The notes under the pieces were generated by a model, which had not been told where the DNA came from, ran no database searches, and was given only the letters and a program-made list of their open reading frames with translations. This document shows positions 1-6,546 of a stretch of DNA of 55,087 nucleotides, one piece after another (the first letter of the stretch is position 1; each line of letters starts with the position of its first letter). The translations under genes were made by a program, and so were the position numbers. Source of the DNA: an uncultured Eggerthellaceae bacterium (GTDB taxonomy: Bacteria > Actinomycetota > Coriobacteriia > Coriobacteriales > Eggerthellaceae); contig CAJURX010000015.1 of assembly GCA_910589125.1 (NCBI GenBank), positions 1 to 55,087 on the forward strand, in the 5' to 3' direction.

Positions 1-48
1 AGGCCTGCAAAGCCTTTATCTCCGGTTCGAATCCGGACGTCGCCTCCA
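1..48 (+). tRNA. tRNA-Cys (anticodon GCA), 3' part
   Basis: The window begins inside the 5' strand of the anticodon stem. The anticodon loop CTGCAAA is at 5-11, with anticodon GCA at 7-9. The T arm has a TCCGG/CCGGA stem around loop TTCGAAT (21-37). The acceptor 3' strand is at 38-44, followed by discriminator T45 and an encoded CCA at 46-48. A U at position 73 is the classical identity base of cysteine tRNA and agrees with the anticodon. The D arm and 5' acceptor strand lie outside the window, so the tRNA is partial only because of the window edge. Confidence 0.93.
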
Positions 49-413
49 ACCTCTCATCCACATCTTCGCATCCATCATCTGCGTCTGCGCGCGTGCAGGC
101 ATCGCTGTCCCTCGCTCTCCTGCGGTCGGCATGCCATCGCATCCATCGCGTGCTGGCGTGCGCTCCTCATGCCCGTGCTGGTCCGCTATCCGCGTTCGCT
201 GCTCTCATGCCACTGCCCATCGCATGCGCGCTCATGCTTCATCTGGTGCACGGGTGCCGCTCACGTACCAGAGAGAGCCGTTCGGTTCTGGGCGCTTCGG
301 CCCTCGTATCCCTTCACCGAGCAAAGCACGGCCCCTCCTTTCGGACAAGGCGGCCACCCGTGCGCGCTTTGCTAAAGTCGTGGTCGAGAGAGCTCATTCA
401 GAGGAGGAACTGC
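49..413. other. Intergenic region between tRNA-Cys and echA
   Basis: This stretch of 365 bases has no convincing gene. Open frames run through it only because stop codons are rare in GC-rich DNA, and the frame upstream of echA has no good ribosome site until 414. It must hold the ech promoter or leader. A GGGC/GCCC mini-hairpin lies around 290 and a GCTAAAGT string just before 380, but I cannot define a -35/-10 pair. Confidence 0.6.
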
Positions 414-2330
414 ATGGAGATGCTTCTATTCCTCATGGCCTTCCCGGCAGCGATAGCGCTGCTTCTGGTGGTCATCAGGAACAACGCGGCCAGGAACGCG
501 CTCGTCATCGCGGGTGCGGCCATCACGGCCATCGCGTCCATCGTGCTCGCTTGCATGCACATCGGAAGCGGCCTGGTGCTCTTCGATTGCGAATCCGCCA
601 TAGCTGACACGGCATGCACCGTCATCAGCTGCGTCTGCGTATTCGTGATCTTGGCGTATGCCGTCAGATACCGCAACGTCCTCGCCTTCGTGCTGGCCAT
701 CGTGCAGCTCGTGGTGGTGCTCTACGTGGAGTTCGGCTTCGCGCATGGCATGGAGGTGCCCCAAGGGCTCTACGTGGATTCGCTCACGGTGATGATGGTG
801 CTGATCATCGGCGTCATCGGCTCGGGCATCTGCGTGTACGCGATCGGATACATGGCCGACTTCCAGGCGCATGAGCCTCAAGGTGCACCTGACCGCCGTC
901 CGACCTTCTTCGCGCTCATGTTCGTGTTCCTCTCTGCGATGTTCGTCATCGTCGCATCCAACAACATGGCATGGATGTTCACGGGCTGGGAGGTCACCAC
1001 GCTCTGCTCGTTCCTGCTCATCGGCTATACCAAGACCGAGGAGGCCATCCGCAATGCATTCCGCCAGATCGTGATGAACCTGGCGGGCGGGATCGCATTC
1101 ATCTTGGCGCTGCTCCTCTGCGCGACGCAGGTCGGGACGTTCTCGCTCGTCGAGTTCATCGAAGCCGGCATCGCCGACCCCACCCTCGTCTTGCTCCCCG
1201 TGGTCTGCTTGGCGTTCGCGGGCATCACCAAGGCTGCTCAGATGCCGTTCCAGACATGGCTTCTGGGTGCCATGGTGGCGCCTACGCCTACGAGCGCGCT
1301 GCTGCATTCATCCACGATGGTGAAGGCGGGCGTGTTCATGCTGGTCAAGCTCGCTCCGTGCTTCCTGGTGAGCCCCGTGCCCTCGGTCATGGTCATGTTG
1401 GTCGGCTCGGTCACGTTCCTGCTCTGCTCGTTCATGGCCATCTCGCAGTCGAACGCGAAGCGCGTGCTCGCGTACTCCACGATCGCGAATCTGGGCCTCA
1501 TCACCGCATGCGCGGGCGTTGGGACGCCTGAGGCGGTCTGGGCCGCCATGTTCCTCATCCTGTTCCACGCCATAGCCAAATCGCTCCTCTTCCTCTGCGT
1601 CGGCACGGCTGAGCATCACATCGGCAGTCGGGACATCGAGGACATGGACCTGCTCTTCGAGCGCATGCCGCGCCTCGCGCGCTTCATGATGCTCGGCATC
1701 ATGTGCATGTTCATCGCGCCATTCGGCATGCTCGTGGCCAAGTGGGCCACGCTCGTCTCATTCGTGCAGATGGATCAGGTGGCGCTCATCTTGATCCTGG
1801 CGTTCGGCTCTGCCGCCACCTTCATGTTCTGGGCGAAGTGGATGGGCAAGCTCGCGGGCATCGCAGGCGAGCCGGAGAACGTGGAGCTCACCGTGCATAG
1901 GAGCGAATGGGCATCCATCCTCATCATGGCCATCCTCTTGGTGGCTGGATGCGTCTTGCTGCCCATCCTGTCCACCACCATGGTGGAGCCGTATGTGGCC
2001 TCCGTATACGGGATGTTCGGGCGGGATATCTCCGCTGACAACCTCTGGATAGCGAGCATCTGCGTCTGCGTGGTGGTCATCGCGCTGTTCACGGGCCTCG
2101 GGCGCACGAAGAAGCGCAAGGTGGGCGTGTATCTGGCAGGTGTCGCCCGCGATGACGATCGGCGCGCCTTCCAGGATGCGCTCTCAGGTGAGAGCCTGGC
2201 CACGGCGCGCAACTGGTACATGGAAGAGGAATTCGGCGAGAAGCGCATGGCGCCCATCGGCGTCGTGTTCAACAGCGTCCTCATGGCTGCGGCTGCGATC
2301 ATGGCGCTTTGCGGCATGGCGCTGGTATAG
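414..2330 (+). CDS. echA: Ech hydrogenase subunit A (NuoL/MrpA-like ion-translocating subunit)
   Basis: A 638-residue polytopic membrane protein of the NuoL/Mrp antiporter family. It is the large ion-pumping subunit of a group 4 energy-converting [NiFe] hydrogenase. The conserved core is visible: GWEVTTLCSF near residue 191 (conserved helix Glu), KAAQMPFQTW near 272 and SALLHSSTMVKAG near 295 (lysines and histidine of the proton path). I chose ATG 414 because GAGGAGG lies just upstream and the protein then starts with a hydrophobic helix; the open frame continues further upstream without support. It is the first gene of an ech operon in the canonical order A-B-C-D-E-F. The coupling ion (H+ or Na+) cannot be read from the sequence. 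Confidence 0.9.
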   Translation: MEMLLFLMAFPAAIALLLVVIRNNAARNALVIAGAAITAIASIVLACMHIGSGLVLFDCESAIADTACTVISCVCVFVILAYAVRYRNVLAFVLAIVQLVVVLYVEFGFAHGMEVPQGLYVDSLTVMMVLIIGVIGSGICVYAIGYMADFQAHEPQGAPDRRPTFFALMFVFLSAMFVIVASNNMAWMFTGWEVTTLCSFLLIGYTKTEEAIRNAFRQIVMNLAGGIAFILALLLCATQVGTFSLVEFIEAGIADPTLVLLPVVCLAFAGITKAAQMPFQTWLLGAMVAPTPTSALLHSSTMVKAGVFMLVKLAPCFLVSPVPSVMVMLVGSVTFLLCSFMAISQSNAKRVLAYSTIANLGLITACAGVGTPEAVWAAMFLILFHAIAKSLLFLCVGTAEHHIGSRDIEDMDLLFERMPRLARFMMLGIMCMFIAPFGMLVAKWATLVSFVQMDQVALILILAFGSAATFMFWAKWMGKLAGIAGEPENVELTVHRSEWASILIMAILLVAGCVLLPILSTTMVEPYVASVYGMFGRDISADNLWIASICVCVVVIALFTGLGRTKKRKVGVYLAGVARDDDRRAFQDALSGESLATARNWYMEEEFGEKRMAPIGVVFNSVLMAAAAIMALCGMALV

Positions 2331-2341
2331 GAGGAGCGAAG

Positions 2342-3265
2342 ATGGATATCTACGGCTTTCTGGCACCGCTCATCGGGACCATCGCATTTGCGGTGCTCGC
2401 TCCCATCATCGGCTGCCTCTTGGCAGGCGTGGACCGGGTCCTCTCTGCGCGCATGCAGGGACGCGTGGGACCGCCGCTGCTGCAGCCCTACTACGACGTC
2501 CGCAAGCTCTTCGAGAAGGAGGGCGTCACGGTCAACGGCGTGCAGGATGCCTACGTCATCTGTGCGCTCGTGTTCGCGGTGATAGCGGGAGGCATCTTCT
2601 TCTCCGGTGGGAACCTGCTCATGTGCGTGTTCGTGATCACGCTCTCGAGCCTGTTCTTCATCATCGCCGCCTACTCGTCTCGCTCGCCCTATGCGGAGCT
2701 GGGTGCGGCGCGCGAGACGCTCCAGGTGATGGCCTATGAGCCCATGGTGCTCCTGTTCGCTGTGGCGTTCTGCATGGCGACCGCTGTGCTGCCCGGCGCT
2801 CTCGGGAGCTTCCCCGTCCTCGGAGCGGGCTCCTTCGATGTTGCCACGGTGTTCCGGCTCGACGTGCCGGTGATCGCGTGCATCTGGCCGGTGTTCTTGG
2901 GGATGATGTTCATCCTCACCATCAAGCTGCGCAAATCGCCCTTCGACCTGTCCATGTCCCATCACGCCCATCAGGAGATCGTGCGCGGCATGACGACGGA
3001 GATGTCCGGCTCCACACTCGCTCTGGTGGAGATCCTGCATTGGTGCGAGAACGTGCTGTTCTTGGGATGGGTCGGCATCTTCTTCGTGTGGGGCGGCCCG
3101 TGGACGATCCTCGTGGGCATCGTCGTCGCCCTTGCGGCGTATTTCCTGGAGATACTCATCGACAACAACTTCGCGCGCGTCAAGTGGCAGTTCATGCTGA
3201 AGTCCGCTTGGGCTGTCGCGCTCGTGGCGGGCGGCATCAACATCGCCGTCCTGGCGTTTCTGTAA
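2342..3265 (+). CDS. echB: Ech hydrogenase subunit B (NuoH/HycD-like)
   Basis: A 307-residue integral membrane protein of the NuoH/HyfC/EchB family, which anchors the hydrogenase arm to the membrane and takes part in ion translocation. The family's first loop is seen as GRVGPPLLQPYYDVRKL near residue 40, followed by several hydrophobic helices and an RKSPFDL loop near residue 200. ATG 2342 follows GAGGAGCGAAG and lies 11 bases after the echA stop, so the genes are co-transcribed. The length suits EchB. The assignment is secure because the whole echA-F order is present. Confidence 0.9.
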   Translation: MDIYGFLAPLIGTIAFAVLAPIIGCLLAGVDRVLSARMQGRVGPPLLQPYYDVRKLFEKEGVTVNGVQDAYVICALVFAVIAGGIFFSGGNLLMCVFVITLSSLFFIIAAYSSRSPYAELGAARETLQVMAYEPMVLLFAVAFCMATAVLPGALGSFPVLGAGSFDVATVFRLDVPVIACIWPVFLGMMFILTIKLRKSPFDLSMSHHAHQEIVRGMTTEMSGSTLALVEILHWCENVLFLGWVGIFFVWGGPWTILVGIVVALAAYFLEILIDNNFARVKWQFMLKSAWAVALVAGGINIAVLAFL

Positions 3266-3277
3266 AGGGGGCATCAC

Positions 3278-3724
3278 GTGGCTTATTCGGGACGATCACC
3301 ATGGGTCATCCACTATGACGGGTCCAGCTGCAACGGGTGCGACATCGAGGTGCTGGCGACGCTCTGCCCGGGCTTCGATGGCGAGCGCTTCGGCGTGGTG
3401 AACACCGGCAATCCCAAGCATGCGGACATCTTCCTGGTCACCGGCTCGGTCAACGAGCAGAACATAGATGTGGTGCGCCAGATATACGATCAGATGGTAG
3501 AGCCCAAGGTCGTGGTGGCATGCGGCATCTGCGCTTGCTCAGGCGGCATCTTCCACGATTGCTACAACGTGATCGGCGGCGTGGACAAGGCCATCCCCGT
3601 GGATGTGTATGCTCCGGGCTGCGCGGTCAGGCCAGAGACGCTCATCGACGCCATCGTGGCGGGCGTGGGGGTCTTGGACGAGAAGGCTGAGAAGCTCAAA
3701 GCTGAGAAGAAGGGGCGTGCCTAG
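3278..3724 (+). CDS. echC: Ech hydrogenase small subunit (NuoB-like, [4Fe-4S])
   Basis: A 148-residue soluble protein of the NuoB/small-hydrogenase-subunit family. It carries the cluster nearest to the [NiFe] site and passes electrons from EchF to EchE. Cluster ligands are visible as CNGC (Cys18 and Cys21), a Cys in ACGICACSGG near 82 and YAPGCAVRPE near 115. The start is GTG 3278, after an AAGGGGG ribosome site and 12 bases past the echB stop. It is short, as in Ech, without the extensions of periplasmic hydrogenase small subunits. The C-terminus is rich in Lys and Glu. Confidence 0.9.
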   Translation: MAYSGRSPWVIHYDGSSCNGCDIEVLATLCPGFDGERFGVVNTGNPKHADIFLVTGSVNEQNIDVVRQIYDQMVEPKVVVACGICACSGGIFHDCYNVIGGVDKAIPVDVYAPGCAVRPETLIDAIVAGVGVLDEKAEKLKAEKKGRA

Positions 3725-4333
3725 ATGGGATTCTCCACTGATTTCAAGAGCCTGGATGCCGCATCCGTCCATGCGGATGCCGTGCGGCGCAAGGCTGAGG
3801 GCTGGCGATTCGTGCAGATCCTCGCGGTCAACAACGAGGACAGCGCGGATGTGATCTATTCGTACATGAAGGATGGCCTGCTCGACAACGCGGTCGTCGA
3901 GCGCTTGCCCAGAGGCGCGCATCTGGAATCCATCACGGATGCCTATCTCGAGGCGTTCGTGTTCGAGAACGAGATGCACGACCTGTTCGGCATCACCTTC
4001 GACGGCCTTGCCATCGATTTCCTCGGCAACTTCTATCGGGTCTCCACCGAGGTCCCGATGACCATCATCTCCCCGGAGAAGCTGGCGGAGCAGGAGAAGC
4101 AGCGCAAGCTCGCCGAGAAGAAGGCGAAGGCCGCGGCTGCGAAGGCGGCCAAGGCATCTGAGGCGGCAGGGAAGGCACCTGCCGAAGGTGCGCCCACAGG
4201 GGCGTCCGCACCTTCGATCGATGCGGAGATGGAAGCGAAGCTCGCCGCCATGCCCCCAGAGAAGGCAGCGCGCGTGCGCGCCGCCATGGAGGCGAAGGCG
4301 AAGAAGGCCACAGCAGATGGGGAGGTCGGATAA
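3725..4333 (+). CDS. echD: Ech hydrogenase subunit D (NuoC-like) with Ala/Lys-rich tail
   Basis: A 202-residue protein. Residues 1 to about 115 form a NuoC/EchD-like domain with the typical HDLFGITFDG motif near residue 82. From about residue 117 to the end the sequence is dominated by Ala, Lys and Glu (EKLAEQEKQRKLAEKKAKA and similar), which predicts a long charged helix or disordered tail. EchD proteins are usually a bare domain of about 110-130 residues, so the tail is an addition. The start abuts the echC stop, and the TAA stop shares one base with the echE ATG. It contributes to the docking of the large subunit. Confidence 0.86.
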   Translation: MGFSTDFKSLDAASVHADAVRRKAEGWRFVQILAVNNEDSADVIYSYMKDGLLDNAVVERLPRGAHLESITDAYLEAFVFENEMHDLFGITFDGLAIDFLGNFYRVSTEVPMTIISPEKLAEQEKQRKLAEKKAKAAAAKAAKASEAAGKAPAEGAPTGASAPSIDAEMEAKLAAMPPEKAARVRAAMEAKAKKATADGEVG

Positions 4334-5421
4334 TGGGCAAGGCATCGGTCATTCCATTCGGGCCGCAGCATCCGGTGCTGCCAGAGCCCCTGCATCTGGA
4401 CCTGGTCGTGCAGGATGAGACGGTCGTCGACGTCCTCCCGCAGATCGGCTTCGTGCACAGGGGCCTTGAGAAGCTCGTTGAGACGCGCGACTACAACCAG
4501 TTCATCTACGTGGCGGAGCGCATCTGCGGCATCTGTGCCATGGGGCACTCCCTCGGATACGCTGAGACGGTGGAGTCGCTCATGGGCGTGGAGGTGCCCA
4601 GCCGTGCGGAATACCTGCGCGTGATCTGGCATGAGCTCTCCCGCATCCATTCGCATCTGCTGTGGCTGGGCCTCGCGGCGGATGCATTCGGCTTCGAATC
4701 CATGTTCATGCATTGCTGGCGCTTGCGCGAGCGCATCCTGGACATCTTCGAGAAGACCACGGGCGGTCGCGTCATCTTGTCGGTCGTGCGCGTGGGCGGC
4801 GTCAATCGCGATATCGAGGACTCGGAGCTCAAGGTCATCTGCGGCGTGCTCGATGGCATCAAGGCGGAATACGGTGAGATCATGAGCACGCTGCTCACCG
4901 ACATGTCGGTCAAGAACAGGACCGTCGGCGTGGGTGCGCTCACCACCGAGCAGGCGATCGACCTGTCCATGGTCGGCCCCTTCGCACGCGCCTCTGCTGT
5001 GAGCTACGACGTGCGCTCGTTCGGGCGCGGTGCATACGGGCACCTTGCCGACTTCCAGCCGATCACCGATGCGGGCGGGGACTGCTATGCGCGCGTCAAG
5101 GTGCGCTGCTTGGAGGTGCTCCAGTCCATCGAGATCATCCAGGAGCTGGCGGGGAAGATCCCGGCAGGTGATATAGCGGTGAAGGTGAAGGGCAACCCTG
5201 ACCCGGGCGCTCGTGCGGCGAACGTGCTCGAGCAGCCGCGCGGGGAGTGCTACTACTTCGCGCAGGGCAATGGCACGAAGCACCTGGAGCGCATGCGCAT
5301 GCGCACGCCCACCTCGCAGAACCTGGCAGGGATGCTCGAGGCCCTCAAGGGTTGCGACCTCGCGGACGTCAACATGATCATCTTGACCATCGACCCGTGC
5401 ATCAGCTGCACTGAAAGGTAG
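4333..5421 (+). CDS. echE: Ech hydrogenase large subunit, [NiFe] catalytic (NuoD-like)
   Basis: A 362-residue catalytic subunit. Both nickel-binding cysteine pairs are present: ERICGICAMGHS at about 63-73 (Cys65, Cys68) and DPCISCTER at the very end (Cys356, Cys359). This separates a genuine hydrogenase from NuoD, which has lost them. The protein ends directly after the second motif, so it would not need the C-terminal endopeptidase cleavage seen for many other [NiFe] large subunits. As far as I recall this is usual for Ech. No hyp maturation genes are in the window; they must lie elsewhere. The reaction is ferredoxin-dependent H2 formation coupled to ion export, and it is reversible. Confidence 0.93.
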   Translation: MGKASVIPFGPQHPVLPEPLHLDLVVQDETVVDVLPQIGFVHRGLEKLVETRDYNQFIYVAERICGICAMGHSLGYAETVESLMGVEVPSRAEYLRVIWHELSRIHSHLLWLGLAADAFGFESMFMHCWRLRERILDIFEKTTGGRVILSVVRVGGVNRDIEDSELKVICGVLDGIKAEYGEIMSTLLTDMSVKNRTVGVGALTTEQAIDLSMVGPFARASAVSYDVRSFGRGAYGHLADFQPITDAGGDCYARVKVRCLEVLQSIEIIQELAGKIPAGDIAVKVKGNPDPGARAANVLEQPRGECYYFAQGNGTKHLERMRMRTPTSQNLAGMLEALKGCDLADVNMIILTIDPCISCTER

Positions 5422-5427
5422 GCGGAC

Positions 5428-5796
5428 ATGGGAAGCTTCCGTCTCGGGGCCATGACGCTCCGCTCCCTCTTCAAGAAGCCTGAGACGCTCCTCTACCCGA
5501 CGCAGACCAAGGCACCCTATGCTGGTCAGAAGGGCCATGTGGTCAATGAGGTGAGCGGATGCATCCTGTGCGGCATGTGCCAGCGCGTATGCCCCTGCCA
5601 TTGCATCACCGTGGACAAGGCGGCGCGCACATGGGGCATACAGCCCTTCATGTGCATCCAATGCGGGAGCTGTGTCGCATCGTGCCCGACCTCATGCTTG
5701 TCCATGGACCCTGCTCCCACCGCGATCGCCACTGAGAAGCACGCGATCGAGCTTGCCGTGCCCGAGCAGGAGAAGCAGGTGAGCTCGAGCATTTAG
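5428..5796 (+). CDS. echF: Ech hydrogenase subunit F (NuoI-like, 2x[4Fe-4S] ferredoxin)
   Basis: A 122-residue polyferredoxin subunit with two complete CxxCxxCxxxC motifs: CILCGMCQRVCP near residues 46-57 and CIQCGSCVASCP near 76-87. It receives electrons from soluble ferredoxin and hands them to EchC. It starts 6 bases after the echE stop and is the last gene of the ech operon. The next gene follows after about 100 bases with its own -10-like sequence. The C-terminal 25 residues carry no recognisable motif. Confidence 0.9.
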   Translation: MGSFRLGAMTLRSLFKKPETLLYPTQTKAPYAGQKGHVVNEVSGCILCGMCQRVCPCHCITVDKAARTWGIQPFMCIQCGSCVASCPTSCLSMDPAPTAIATEKHAIELAVPEQEKQVSSSI

Positions 5797-5850
5797 CGCA
5801 GATATGGTGCTCAATGCGCGCGCGTAGCTGCAAAATGCGGTCGTTGCTTG

Positions 5851-5856
5851 TAGAAT
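5851..5856 (+). promoter_or_regulatory. Possible -10 element before the CDP-alcohol phosphatidyltransferase gene
   Basis: TAGAAT lies 40 bases before the preferred GTG start, in the 99-base gap after the ech operon. The matching -35 position (5828-5833, CTGCAA) is a poor fit, so this is a weak promoter call. Confidence 0.35.
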
Positions 5857-5895
5857 GTCGCTTTGGATCCCTACCGACCATGTTGGAGCTTGCAC

Positions 5896-6546
5896 GTGAG
5901 CACATACAGAGCACGACCACGCATAGAAGCTGAAGATGTGACAGACCGCATATTGACGGTCCCGAACATCATCACGCTCATGCGGTTCTGCTTGGTGCCG
6001 CTCTATCTCTGGCTCCTCTTCGAGGGCCAGGATATCGCCGCTACGGCCGTCTTCGCGACAGCTGCCCTGACGGATTTCGTCGACGGGCAGGTCGCACGCA
6101 GGTCGCATTGCGTCTCGAAGCTGGGCAAGCTCTTGGACCCAGCCGTTGATACCGTGCTCATGATGACGGTGGTGATCGGGCTGTGCCTCGTAGGGCGCTG
6201 TCCTCTCTGGATCGCCATCCTCATCTTGGCGCGCGAGGCGTTCCTGCTCATCGGCGGCGGCATCCTGCTCAAGCGCTTCGGCATACAGGTCCCGGTCGTC
6301 TATCCGGGCAAGTTCGCCACCACGTTCCTCTTCGTCGGCTTCGCCGCGCTCTTGCTGAATTGGCCCCAGGTCCCCGGCCTCGGCATCTTCGATGCATCCT
6401 GGCTGCCGGGCTTCGGTGCCCAAGATGCGTGCTGGGGCATCTGGTCCGTGTACATCGGGCTCGTGCTGCAGATCGGCGTCACGGTCTATTACTGCATCCA
6501 AGCAGCGCGGAAGCTCCAGGCTGCAAGGAGCTCGCATGGCCTATAG
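5896..6546 (+). CDS. CDP-alcohol phosphatidyltransferase family protein (PgsA-like paralogue)
   Basis: A 216-residue membrane enzyme that joins a CDP-diacylglycerol-type donor to an alcohol. The full family signature is present near residues 60-85: DFVDGQVAR, then eight residues, G, three residues, D, three residues, D. The nearest match by eye is PgsA (phosphatidylglycerophosphate synthase), but a second PgsA domain is encoded at 31418-32602, so this copy may use another alcohol such as inositol phosphate, glycerol phosphate or a cardiolipin precursor. I prefer GTG 5896, which has GGAG at good spacing; the frame opens earlier at TTG 5863. The last bases overlap the start of the VanW gene, implying coupling. 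Confidence 0.78.
   Translation: MSTYRARPRIEAEDVTDRILTVPNIITLMRFCLVPLYLWLLFEGQDIAATAVFATAALTDFVDGQVARRSHCVSKLGKLLDPAVDTVLMMTVVIGLCLVGRCPLWIAILILAREAFLLIGGGILLKRFGIQVPVVYPGKFATTFLFVGFAALLLNWPQVPGLGIFDASWLPGFGAQDACWGIWSVYIGLVLQIGVTVYYCIQAARKLQAARSSHGL

Noticed and set aside
93..413. N-terminal extension of EchA up to 93
   Set aside because: No ribosome site and no similarity to NuoL-type N-termini; ATG 414 has an ideal GAGGAGG and starts with a membrane helix.
1..413. tRNA-linked integration site (att) of a mobile element next to tRNA-Cys
   Set aside because: The neighbouring ech operon looks native in base composition, there is no integrase, and no repeat of the tRNA 3' end was noticed downstream.
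4033..5661. Long minus-strand open frame (542 codons) opposite echD-echF, and similar long antisense frames at 1775-3277, 12868-13887, 16766-18163, 27758-29035 and 43230-44843
   Set aside because: These are shadows of well-supported genes on the other strand. The predicted proteins are rich in Arg, His, Asp and Ala with no family motif, as expected when GC-rich coding DNA is read antisense.
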